Shown here: positions 12,310 to 22,664 of the stretch, piece by piece
Layout: every line of letters begins with the position of its first letter
Numbering within the stretch: position 1 is the stretch's first letter
Assembly: GCF_000524195.1 (NCBI RefSeq)
Contig: NW_020170435.1
Coordinates: 304,246-368,245 of the forward strand
Reading direction: 5' to 3'
DNA length: 64,000 nt
Source: Echinococcus granulosus
Lineage: Eukaryota > Platyhelminthes > Cestoda > Cyclophyllidea > Taeniidae
The notes under the pieces: model-generated
What the model saw: the letters and a program-made list of their open reading frames with translations, nothing else
Databases searched by the model: none
Told to the model about the DNA's origin: nothing
Translations under genes and position numbers: made by a program

Positions 12310-14470
12310 GTGAGTCTCTTGCTAGTCGCAAAAACATTGGCCTAATAGTAGTATCATGGAACAATTAACGAAGTAGCTCGTGGCTTCGTGGGGGTAGGTT
12401 TTTGCGAATATTCCGCCTTGCTAATTTTTATTTCACCAGTGCTGCCCTGCTACACCTATCTGGGTTCTCTTCAGCTAGTGGAGAGGTAAAAACGGTGTAG
12501 TGTGTTCACGTAATTAACGTCTCTATACAGGTGTGGTGAAGTTTCTTAGCAAAAATTTTCCTGGAGACACATGACTAGTATCAATCATGTTTTTAACAAC
12601 TTTCATGCAGAATACGGGATTGATAAATTTGCCAAATATACGCATCATTTTTCCGCATCCAGCTAAACATCGTCACAAATTCTTATATTTTTAGCATATG
12701 GACCTCTTCCGTCATGCTAAGATTTAACATTAAGTCAAAGAAATAGGAGTATTTGATCTTTATGGGTAGGTTTACTTTCCGCTGACACTAACACAGTACT
12801 CTGGGTCTTCTTTAAATGCTTGGACAGGGTACATATTGTCGTCAGGCAGAAGATCTAAGGTCTACTGGTGTGCCCTGAAAGCCATGCCACCTAAAGGAAG
12901 TGCAAAAGTGAAGTCATTATGACCCACAGATTTCAAAGCAAAGATGTAGATTGTTAATCGTAGTTTTACATTATTTGACATGGATTTGAGCAGCTGCAGA
13001 ATGAGACGTATGGCTACTACATACGTATTGCTTTCCGTGTAACAAAACTTGTGCAATAAGATTTTATCATACCCGTATGCACAAATACGCAGGCCCTTGA
13101 GACTTAATAAATCATTGCTAACTTCCGCAAAACCTAACCCAGACCAGGCCTGTAGTCAGCCTGTCATGTTGGATATTGGTAAATAGTTTTCCTTAATATC
13201 ACTTTAGCTGCGACTAGCCGAGTTACACAGAAGAAATTTCATTTTCCATAATGCTAATCCATTCTACTTCCACACACGCGATTTTGTCATTTTTTGTGCT
13301 TTCACAACACTGCATTCCGGTCCTCCTGTTTGGTCAGAATAGCCAAAGGACCACTCCGTCCAAATGGTGCACAACAAAAGAGGTATCAAGAGCCTGCGTA
13401 TTTATGCGTATGCATCATAACGTGATGTCGCATGACATCTTGGCTAGTATGCATCAGGATGCTTTCAATCAAGTGTGTTAAAAGTATAAGATTTTTTAAA
13501 AATGACAACATTTCTCCACATGGAACTTAATCCATGCAAAAGAACGGGGCTGCAAATCTTTCTTGCATAGGTGCAAATATTGTTCATCATCTGGCCTTTA
13601 CAACAGCAACAAAATTCATCCTAAATCTCAGATACAATGCCAGCTTAGTTAAACAATTTTCAACAAACAAATTTGCAAAACCAATGTGTGGGTTTGAGGA
13701 AATTCTAAAAAAAATGCGGTTTGTGCTTCTATTTGGTGATATGACTAGGGAAACCGGTGCTCGTGCCCACTTGACGGGCCCTTTCCTCCCAACACCAGCC
13801 CTTATCAGTAAATATTTTTCGCACGACATTTGGTGAAGACGCAAAGCAAGCGCATCATTTCGCTTTACATAAATTGCACAGTAGAGCAGAATTTGAGGAA
13901 TCGATATTCAATGTATCACACTTTTTCCATTTATAAGCAAAATACTGAGGGATAAACCACTATAGTATTACACTAGATTGCTTTTTATCTGCCTCTGGAC
14001 TCCCTTAAACAGAATCAGTTTTCTTGAGGGACACCTCGAAACGTAAATAAGTTAAGGGAAGAATCTCACTTTCTAGTGGCTTTCCGCTAAGTTATAAATT
14101 GAGCGAGCTACTTTATTATTATTGGTTTTCAATCTAGTCTGCGTAATCTTGATTGCATTTTAGGATGAGATATCAGAGACGTGTCTTTTTCTTCCGACAA
14201 GACTAGCGCCTCGAATCATTTGGTAAAATAATTAAATTAGGCACTCGGTTGATGATAATCCGGTAAGCGTGATTATTATGGCCAAAATGTAAAGGTGTAA
14301 TCGGGGAATTTGAGAAAGATGCTGAAAATGCTTAGGGCCTACTGGACAAAGAAACCAATGACTGCAAAGTAGATTTTTGCCTCTCGTGCCTATTGGTTTG
14401 GTCTGGGTGGTCGCGATGTAACCAGTGTAACGGGGTGGTGGGTCACATCGTCCCCGGCCTCTAGTTTCTC

Positions 14471-14472
14471 AG
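14471..14472 (+). other. 3' splice acceptor directly before the kynureninase ATG
   Basis: A pyrimidine-rich run ending in tttctcag sits one base before the start codon. It is either the end of a 5' UTR intron or a spliced-leader trans-splice site. Because the coding region itself has no intron, trans-splicing is the more economical reading for a flatworm. Confidence 0.6.
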
Positions 14473-14473
14473 C

Positions 14474-15856
14474 ATGGATCCGCTCTCGATCCGTGACCTT
14501 GAGGAATTAGCACTGGAGCTCGATGATAATGATCCGCTAAAGGGTTTTCGTGACAAGTTTAAATTGCCCACCACGTTTGAGCTAGTTAATCAACTTAATG
14601 GTGCAAGTAGTCATGGCGGCACCAGTGATTCTGCGGAGGTGATCTACTTATGCACAAATTCTCTTGGCCTTCCACCGAAATCGACGAGCCAGAACCTGGA
14701 AAAGATGCTCGAGTCATGGAGGACGATGGGTGTGCTAAGTCACACACAGGGTTGTTCCCCTACCGAAACTTCGGATCTACGTCCTAAGGAGATTCTTGCT
14801 GAATACATTGTAGGTGCAAAAGTCAATGAGGTTGCTGTTATGGAGAGCCTTACCGCTAACATTCACACTCTTCTAGCGTCATTTTACCGACCAGAGGGCA
14901 AAAAATGTTGCATCCTCATTGAGAAGAATGCATTTCCTTCAGATTACTATGCTTTAGAGTCCCAAGTCCATTTAAGAGGTGTTGATAAGTCCGCTCTGAT
15001 TGAACTGGACCTGCGACCGAATAATAAGTACCTCACAACTAAGGAGATCATCGATGAGATCAAGGAACTTGGCGAAAAACTTGCTTTCGTCTGGCTTCCA
15101 GGTGTATCTTACTTGACAGGTCAGATGCTGGATATTCCCTTGATAACCGAAGCTGTTCATAATTTCTGTAACTGTCCAGTCGGCTGGGAGCTAGCGCACT
15201 CTGTCGGAAATGTTCCTCTTGCTCTCCATGATTGGAATGTTGATTGCGCAGCGTGGTGTGGCTACAAATATCTGTGCGGCAGCCCAGGTGGTTGTGCTGG
15301 TATCTTTGTGCACGAAAAGCACTTCCTTAAGCCCGGTGAGTTTGCTCCTACGGAAGAACACAAGTATGCACCGGCACTGACAGGTTGGTGGGGACATCGT
15401 TATTCCACACGTTTCCAGATGACCAACAAAATGGAGGTAGAGGGTGGAGCGGATTCATATCGACGCTCGTGTCCCTCTATGCTACTCAATTCTGCATTGA
15501 CCTCCTCATTAGAGATCTTTGCTGAAGCTGGTGGAATGACTCCTCTTCGCGAAAAGTCGATACTGTTGACGAGTTATCTGGAAGCACTTCTTTTTAATGC
15601 TCCTATTGCTCAGTCTTCGGGGTTGGAGTTAATTACACCGAGTGATGTACAATCTCGTGGCTCTCAACTCTCCATCAAGGTCAACGTCGATGTGGAGAAA
15701 TTGTACAATCGACTGATCAAAAGGGGTGTCATTTGTGACACCCGAAAACCTTGCTACATTCGTCTGGCCCCTTTTGCTCTCTACACCTCCTTTAATGATG
15801 TCCTTAAAGCAGGTAAAATCATCACTGAGGAAATTGGAGCTCTTCTAGAAGACTAA
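14474..15856 (+). CDS. KYNU: Kynureninase-like PLP enzyme with altered active-site residues
   Basis: 460 codons in one exon, close to the usual animal length (human about 465). Kynureninase (fold type I PLP enzyme) cleaves kynurenine or 3-hydroxykynurenine to anthranilate or 3-hydroxyanthranilate plus alanine. Family blocks seen in order: NSLGLPPK (62-69), LTANIH (126-131), FPSD (154-157), TGQ (215-217), AHSVGN (241-246), WCGYKYL with the PLP lysine K265, GWWGH (304-308) and IRLAPFALY (429-437). Compared with the human sequence as I remember it, several ligands differ: E239 replaces the Asp that pairs with the PLP ring nitrogen, P209 replaces a Ser contacting PLP, and C333 replaces the Asn that helps bind the 3-hydroxyl substrate. 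H90, H242, Y264, S332 and the arginine of IRLAP are kept. The frame is intact, so it is expressed or recently active. It could be an active divergent enzyme, a changed specificity or a pseudoenzyme. A poly(A) signal lies at 15983-15988. Confidence 0.93.
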   Translation: MDPLSIRDLEELALELDDNDPLKGFRDKFKLPTTFELVNQLNGASSHGGTSDSAEVIYLCTNSLGLPPKSTSQNLEKMLESWRTMGVLSHTQGCSPTETSDLRPKEILAEYIVGAKVNEVAVMESLTANIHTLLASFYRPEGKKCCILIEKNAFPSDYYALESQVHLRGVDKSALIELDLRPNNKYLTTKEIIDEIKELGEKLAFVWLPGVSYLTGQMLDIPLITEAVHNFCNCPVGWELAHSVGNVPLALHDWNVDCAAWCGYKYLCGSPGGCAGIFVHEKHFLKPGEFAPTEEHKYAPALTGWWGHRYSTRFQMTNKMEVEGGADSYRRSCPSMLLNSALTSSLEIFAEAGGMTPLREKSILLTSYLEALLFNAPIAQSSGLELITPSDVQSRGSQLSIKVNVDVEKLYNRLIKRGVICDTRKPCYIRLAPFALYTSFNDVLKAGKIITEEIGALLED

Positions 15857-15982
15857 TGTGTAAGAACGTTTTTTGCTTCCTTTGTAGATCTAGATTATTA
15901 CTAGTCTGCTACACTTTTTATTGTGTTTTGGTGGAAATTTGGCAGGAATTCGTGACATTTTAAAGACGAGGGCTAACTGTTT

Positions 15983-15988
15983 AATAAA
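15983..15988 (+). terminator. Poly(A) signal AATAAA downstream of kynureninase
   Basis: Canonical hexamer about 125 bases after the stop codon, in AT-rich sequence. Confidence 0.6.
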
Positions 15989-18095
15989 TTTAATAGATTT
16001 ATTTTCATCGCCTTCCGATGCTATTAACACCATCCAAGTGAAACCCGGGAAGATTTGTCAGTGCGGTTGAATAATCCTGGGGCGGAAGCGTACTTCACTT
16101 TGTCGCCTGTACTGCAGACTGCTCTGACACGTAGTTTGGGTGCGCTTTTAAGCATTGCACACGTTCATCTCTTTTGGCATTTCTCCAAACAACAAGATAT
16201 GCAGCTCTTAGGTGGGTGTTTCACAAGGTGGGTCAGTAACTACCGTGGTGGACGTCATCGTAGCCGCGATTGTCACCGACAATCGCATTGAGCTTGAAGG
16301 CCCCTGCAGACGCAAGTAGACATTTTTGAGTTCGATCTGTACGCATGCTTAGCACTGATTACCACCTTGATTGACCGTGTTGTTTGTTCAGCACACGACC
16401 TCCGTACAGACCTGACACCTACTTACTGCCTGTAGAGTTGATTTAGTCTGCCCGAATCTGTTCTTTAATCCCACCAAATTATTTCACCAACTTCCTTTTT
16501 CGCCCTATCAATAATTTTATAGCTAAGTTAGGCGCTAGGGCAGAGAGCCTCCTTCCCACTGGCGAGTACGTTTCGTACATTGGGGAAAAGTTTGCCTGAA
16601 ACCGGATCAAGGTGGCTTCTTAGAGCTAGTGTATAGTACTTATTCCAAAGCATGCATTTCCGCCACCAGCACCCTGTTATAAAGTGAAAGATGCAGGTAG
16701 AGGTGCAGTTCCTTTAGACGCTGACAAGACTATATCTCCCTATATTCGCAGGAAGGTCTTGTGGTCGGAGATCTTGCGTTGCCTTGGAAAAAAAGAAACC
16801 ACCTAATTTACTCGTCGTGGCTGTTTCTGAAGCCGAACTCTCGTCCCAGCCTTCGGAAAATAAACAGCTGAGTGTGCGGTCCACCGCACAGCCGCAGTCT
16901 TTCAAGAATCAAGTAAGAGGTGGATTTAGCTAAGTGAAGTAAGTGGCATATGGTCTGTGGACTAGCCACTGGAGTTAGGTTTGCTCGTCCAGCATAAGAA
17001 AGCAATTCTGATCAGTCAGCTTATCGAGACATAATCCTCTCAGGAAGGAGGGGAGTCTCCCCTAACACGGTACCTTTACCATTTCGTGATTCGTCTCTGG
17101 CATCAAATATGAGCCATCCCTGTATGTCAAGTTGTTCTACCACAATCCTTCGTCTATTTCCAGACAGTAAATTTGACGAAAAGCTTATACCCCTTCGGGG
17201 CGGCGTCAAACTCGGTAGGTAAAGTAGGCAGGCTGGAAATGTGACTATCTGGATAGTTCAGGTAACTTTACGGGTGAGAGCGGCTGGAATATAGGAAGAG
17301 GGAGAGAAGTGGTAGGGAGTGCAAGAAGTGCCTACAAGGCCACAACCAGTCCTTGGGGCCAGCTAAACCAAAAACCACACTAACGTTCTTGGACACCGAA
17401 CGTTACCGTAATTTATGCCTTCTCAAGTTTTTTTTTGGTAAACCGCTGTACCCAATTCACGTACGCGATGACAGAGTGAAATCAACGTCGTACGTCGAAG
17501 TCTGTTTTTGTTCTTTCCATTTTTAGACATACACATCCTCATTCAGCCCCTTTCTGGTCTTATCAACTTGAAAGTCAGTAAAACGGCAGATGGTCCAACT
17601 ACACGGTTTACGTTACCGAGTGAGAAAGTCCTACACCCAATGCCTTTGGCGGCAAGATCTGGTGCAAGTCACTATTGTAACAAATGCCACATGTGGGTGG
17701 CACCCTGGTAAAGAAAGTGTTGATAAATTACGAGGTAGCCAGAGGTCACGCTGCCAGCCAGGACAATGTAAATCCGTTGCATAATTATTTATGCTTGCAG
17801 AGACCAGACATTCAGTCGATCACACAATCGAGAAAGAAAAATTAGCTCATCAAGGTCCAGACCATTTGAATGACTCGCTACTAGCTAGTTGCGAGTAGTA
17901 TAGTCGGCGAAGAATAATTAAGACGTAGTTGTTATTACAAGTAGCATAAGAGATATCAGCAAAATGAACAAAAGCTGAGATGAGGCAATGAAATGAATTA
18001 CCACCACCTACCCTGACAGGAATAACTATAACGTGAAGACAGGAGTGTATTGTACAGATGGAAATGCACACACCCCTTTAACTAGCTTCGAATGC
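15989..18095. other. Intergenic, no gene recognised
   Basis: Only short frames without domains. It lies between the 3' end of the kynureninase gene (plus) and the 3' end of PTH2 (minus), so it should hold both termination regions. Confidence 0.5.
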
Positions 18096-18697
18096 TTAAT
18101 ACAGTTTGAGTTCTCCAGTAACTTTGTCAATGAGACTAGATTGCGCTGGAAGCTAAGGTTATTCCTCCTAGTTTTAACATACCTGGGCCGATTCCCAGAA
18201 CGGTAGCAGATCCGGAGGGCACCTGCGTATGGCCCGCATCATGAATTAGGCAGTGAGGCAGACCTGCATTACCAGCAGCGTTTTGCAATTTATTTCTACG
18301 CTCAAATCAGTAAACATGAATATTACAATGTCTCATAATCCGGCGCCTTTAAGGCAATCTTCTTTTCGCCACAGAGCTCCCACGCAGACACTATCTGTGG
18401 ACAGTCTTCCAGGGCGTTTCTGTAGCACCCTAGTGTTGCGTGTGAACATTGAGCTGCAACCTTTCCCTTAGACATCCCCAAGTCATTTCTTACAACCAGA
18501 ACGAGTTTTAAGTCACCAGTAACACTTTGACAAATTTTCGACACAGACTTTGCTGATGCTGATTTTTTGCACAAATACCATCCAAGACAAAAGCTGATAC
18601 CAGCAGTAAACAAGGCCTGAATAACCGGATGGCCGTACTCCATGTGTCCACGGGGCATGCACACTACTTTAAATATTGCGCTGGTGGTTAAAAGCAT
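18096..18697 (-). CDS. PTRH2: Peptidyl-tRNA hydrolase 2 (PTH2/Bit1)
   Basis: Three exons on the minus strand: 18327-18697, 18183-18295 and 18096-18145, with introns of 31 and 37 nt. They join in frame to 177 residues, as expected for the family (human 179). An N-terminal hydrophobic anchor at about residues 24-42 resembles the mitochondrial outer-membrane anchor of human PTRH2. The catalytic core follows: [20 protein letters not shown] (66 onward) with the conserved Lys and Asp, APDYETL, then [14 protein letters not shown] and the C-terminal [11 protein letters not shown]. It hydrolyses peptidyl-tRNA, and in vertebrates it also signals in anoikis. The usual GPGPAD segment reads GPAQSS here, and the Arg of DAGRT is His. 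A second ATG at 18658 matches the human start better, giving a 164-residue form. A 3' acceptor ends ten bases before the first ATG. Divergently arranged with NOC3. Confidence 0.95.
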
Positions 18698-18874
18698 TCC
18701 CACAATGCTAAAAAAGGTTAATCCAAAATTTATTGCATAATAAAGTGTGATAAAAGAACATTTGAAGATCTTGATTGCTTATGCGGAGAGTGATCTGATG
18801 GCTTATGCAGTGAGCAGAAGCTAAAGTGCCTCATTTCAACTTGTGGTTTTGAAGGTCACTTTTGCCTTCAAAAG
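18698..18874. promoter_or_regulatory. Shared divergent region between PTH2 and NOC3
   Basis: About 177 bases separate the two start codons. A splice acceptor for PTH2 lies on the minus strand (AG at 18708-18709, after a pyrimidine run), and a possible one for NOC3 abuts its ATG (18873-18874). If both transcripts are trans-spliced, the true promoter elements must lie within this space or overlap the opposite gene. No TATA-like element was identified with confidence. Confidence 0.45.
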
Positions 18875-21424
18875 ATGGAGGCAGGTGGCGATGCCCGGCG
18901 GTCGGCTGCGGTGCAGCGAATGCTGAGTAAAAGGCAGTATGTTAAAGAATGCAAGTTCAAAATAGCCCAGTACTCATCTTCCATAATGCAGGATACGAAC
19001 GAGAATGTAGGGTTTTATTATGTACGCCTCATTTTATAGATCGGTCGTCTCAGTGATTTAACAAGAATGGCAACAGATCCTCTTTTTTTGAAGTCGAGTT
19101 CGTTGCGTCAGCTATTAGTTGCGTCGTTATGTGTCGTATTTAAGGATATTCTTCCGACTTATAAGATACGTCCACCTACTGAGCAGGAACTGAAGCAAAG
19201 GGTAGGAATTACTGACCGTCACATAAGGTTCACGTACACACAGCTAGAGTTCCGAATATCTCTTTACCCCTAAGTGATGCAATTAGTAGCGTGTTCCTTA
19301 TAGTATCAGCATGCTTTTTTAATCTAGGTCAAAAAAGAGACTAAAAGAATCTGGCGCTTTGAAGAAATTTTACTAAAAAATTTTGAAAAATATGTTCTTC
19401 TCATTCAGTCAATCCTCAAAGGTAATTATCCACTTTATTAAATTTTGTATTTTTTTAGACAAAGGGAGGCGAAAGCTCCCAAAGAGCCTCCACATTTATT
19501 CTCTACCTAAGTGGACTAAGGTATCCTGTCGGCTTCCTAACCATCACGTTCCCCCTCACAGCCCGAGTTGGTTTGTGCACTTAAGTGTGCCTGCTCGTTG
19601 TTTGAGAATAATCCTCTTTTCAACTTTGCCAGTGATCTTTTGGGCGCTTTCCTGCCATACTTGCAAAAGGGAAGCTCATCTGTATGTCATCCAGGCTTTT
19701 GCTCATTATCACTCACTTTAGGTTCGGCAGGTTGTGTTCAAGAGTTTAAAAGCCACTTTTGCCTCAGACTCGACAGGGGAGGCAACTCTTCTGGTACTTA
19801 ATGCATTGTTTTTAAGATTCCCTTTTCTAAGGTTTGTCGTGGTGTCCATAGATTAGCGCGCAAAGTGAATTACCGTATCCGACCCGATGTGGCTAGCGCT
19901 ATCGCCAACATTGCGATTAAGGAAGTTTCGGATCCATCCATTGACAACAAGGCGGCTCGCAGGAACAGAAAACTTGCTTCTCGAAGGGAGCGAAAGGTAT
20001 AATTGGATATCTCCTATCTGTGTAAGATAAGGTGTACTATCTATGGTTGGCTACTAGTGTTTTCTCCCGTGTTCCCTAACCCTTTAGTGGACCATTTGGT
20101 ATGTGTGGAGACGATTGATTAGTTACTAATCCGAGGTGTTAATTAGCGATGCTTGTCACTTTTCTATCCTTGTCTCTTCCTTGTTGCAGAAGGACAAGAT
20201 ATTGGCCAAGTTCGAAAAAGACCAAGCTGAAAGCAAGGCGTCAAAATCGCATGAGGAAAGACTGCGAATAGTTGGTTTTGGTTTGGGTTCATCACTTGCC
20301 TCTTTAGAATACGGAAATTTTGAAGGAGATATTATTCGTCTACTTCAAAGTTCTGAAGACTACCAAGGACTCAGACCTACTCTCAGCCGTACTGGCTGGC
20401 CTTTCTACGTAAGATGAATAGTTCTTTTAGAACCCTTTCCTCTACTTTTTAAGATATGCTCACGTAATCAATGTGGAGTATGTGGAAAACTTACTTCAAT
20501 TGATGAGTAACTTTGTCTCTAATCCGGTGAGTTATGCATTGCTTTTTGCCAAAAAAAATTAAATTTTTTTTGTGAACTTAGGTATGATTTACTCTCTCAG
20601 AGTTTGCACTTATCAATTTTACCACTTCTGTAGAAGACGAGCTTGCAAGATGGTTTAAACAGCGTGCACACCGCTCTCACTATCTTCAACACCTCTTCAG
20701 CAGCCTCTGTGTTGAGGGTCGACCCAACACGTTTCTACAACCACCTCTATGCTCTGCTAGGTTGTATGGCAGGTGTCTGCAACAGACAGATTGGCAGTCC
20801 TGCCTCTGGCACTGTTGGCAGCAGCAGTAATCTCCTGCAATACTCCTGGGCTCGAACCCCCGCAGCTTTAGCAGCCGAGACTCTGGTGCAACGGGAGCGC
20901 CTCTTAGCTGGCGGCGGTGAACGTGACGAAGGGAATGGATCAGTGCGTTCGATCGGTGCCGCCGAAGTGGAGGGCTTTACCGATGTCATTCTCGCCTGCT
21001 TGGACATGCTCCTTGTTTCGCGTCGGAGGGAGGTTTCAGCCACTCGAGTACTGGCGTTTGTCAAGAGACTTGCCTCTCTTACTCTCGTTGTGGTGAGTTG
21101 GGACGAATGTCTCTTCTGTAGCTCCAGAGCATATTTTTTTATTCACTAATAGCCTTTTGTAGAAACGTTTATCTATGGAGGGAACTACGTAAAAAAGTCA
21201 CTACAAAAGTATTTCTCCTTCAGGCCGACACAGCCTGCCTGGCCTCAATGCTTGTGAGTCTGTGGAAGTTCTTCAGCCTCTTCTCCAAGTGTGAAGTGCT
21301 CTTCGACTCCGACACCGAAATTGGCGGTCCCTACGATCCCGAGGCTAACGATCCCGAGTTGGCTCGTCCTGCCAGCGCTGCGTTGTGGGAGCTTCACGCT
21401 CTTCGAACCCACGAGTCACCCCTG
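18875..21424 (+). CDS. NOC3L: NOC3 nucleolar complex protein 3 homologue, ends unresolved
   Basis: Twelve exons joined in frame: 18875-19006, 19040-19201, 19328-19421, 19459-19520, 19562-19681, 19722-19793, 19832-19996, 20190-20270, 20308-20408, 20454-20526, 20634-21092 and 21224-21424, giving 574 codons without a stop. Blocks match human NOC3L in order: VVFKDILPTYKIRP, the RFEE region, NPLFNFAS, VNYRIRPDV, FVYFKVLKTT with SAVLAGL, HVINVEYVENLL, RFYNHLYALL, ILACLDMLLVSRRREVS, AFVKRLASL and ALWELHALR. NOC3 pairs with NOC2 in 60S pre-ribosome maturation and export and has been linked to replication licensing. The frame starts almost at the conserved domain, so roughly 200 residues of the usual N-terminus are missing or lie in unseen upstream exons. 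The last 100 or so residues after exon 12 were not found. Seven of the eleven introns are 33 to 45 nt. Confidence 0.88.
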
Positions 21425-22664
21425 GTACTCTCCGCAATCTTTTTATTGTAAATATGTTTCGTCCTCCACCCTCTCTTGCGATCATCCTGGCAGACAATAA
21501 GGGTTAATAGCAAGGAAGGAGATACGAGAAGCATTCAAGTTTGAAAAGGAGTAAAACAAGTTTCAAGAAATACCGATCATGCATACTTTCTTAAAGTATC
21601 TCCACCGAATTTCCACACTATTTCTAGCTTTTAAATGGCAGGGATGGACCATTCCAGGACACCTTGGTTCGGTTTGATGCTGACCCAAATGATCCTGTGT
21701 GGTTGTTTCCGCGGTTGCCTTGAGAGGACTTATATTCCCGACACTTTCCACACGTGATATATTGTGATTCAGCTAAGTGTTCGGGCTTGGACAGCATCCA
21801 AATGTTTGCCGTGGATTAGGGAAGGAACAATCGCTTCTGTGTTCGTTGCTGACAGACCCACGGCCCCCTTGGATACATTTACATCTTCTATTCATTTGTC
21901 GTACTACTGAACGGCTAAGCTTTCTATCGTGTTGCGGTGTGGTTGAAGTCCTCTGTAGATACGAGTATGTATCTGTGGGTTTTACACCTTATTTTACAAG
22001 ATCCTTCATCATTCCCCCCCCCCCCCAGGCCGTTGATTGGGCTCAAGTTCTACCAGTGTTGCTTATTTACACATTCATGGACGGTATCCGTCCTGGCCCA
22101 CAACATAGACCACGGTCGTTAAATGATAACAGAAGGACCGACTTGCCACTTGGTGCTGCGTGCAGTAGCACCACGTTATCGTCTTTTCGCACGTCTATTA
22201 AATGACAAATCCTGTTTTGGTTTGAACACATTTCATAATTTCCCCTGCGTAAAGGAAGGCTTAGCGATTTTTCAGCATTAATTGGATCCTATGTCGCCAA
22301 GATACAATGATCAGAGTCTCTGGAGATTGGAATGATAATTTTTTTTTTTGCAAAACCCCTTTCTCTTTATGGCGTCGTCCTAAGCTGCCTCCGCAGTCAC
22401 CTTTCCTCCTCAAATAGTTTGTGCCACCCAAATAGGAAGACCTCTGACCCCAATAGCACACTCCATCTCATTGCCTTCTATGAATTCAGAGTTACTCAAC
22501 ACATCCATTCCTCGCTGCCTACCCTTACGTCTGGGTTACGCTTAGCTACTAGGGGCGTAGTGTATGTTCTTGAGATTATCGTAGACAGCGCCGCCATGGA
22601 GTCTGGCGTCGCCACCCTCGCTAATTGCCTCATGTCGAAGGACGAGACCAGGGCAATCGTCTAG
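21425..22664 (+). other. Region after NOC3 exon 12, coding content unclear
   Basis: The missing 3' end of NOC3 should lie here or beyond, but I could not find its characteristic C-terminal sequence. One possible exon follows a run of 13 C at 22015-22027: after the acceptor at 22028-22029 about 58 codons run to a stop at 22205, in phase with NOC3 exon 12, but without recognisable similarity. Confidence 0.3.

Larger units (their letters stand above)
5568..14470. other. Long gene-poor region
   Basis: Nearly 9 kb without a recognisable gene. It holds a GT run (6213-6228), GCAG tetranucleotide repeats (about 7457-7486), a hairpin at 7226-7241, palindromic alternating tracts at 8543-8560 and 10281-10302, and many short frames without domains. 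A weak minus-strand candidate lies at 11992-12309. From about 10.5 kb on the sequence becomes more AT-rich. Nothing resembling a complete transposon open reading frame is visible. Confidence 0.5.

Noticed and set aside
13534..13836. 100-codon plus-strand frame with an overlapping minus-strand frame
   Set aside because: Both strands are open over the same interval and neither translation resembles a known protein.
15191..15397. Minus-strand frame inside kynureninase
   Set aside because: Shadow of the real gene on the other strand.
20308..20417. Reading NOC3 exon 9 in the long open frame (EYGNFEGDII...)
   Set aside because: The neighbouring frame, entered through a 37-nt intron, matches NOC3 (FVYFKVLKTT, SAVLAGL) and stays in phase with the next exon, so the longer frame is a shadow.
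22029..22205. Possible exon after a C13 tract, in phase with NOC3 exon 12
   Set aside because: The phase fits but there is no similarity to the NOC3 C-terminus and the acceptor tract is a homopolymer; not strong enough to join to the gene.
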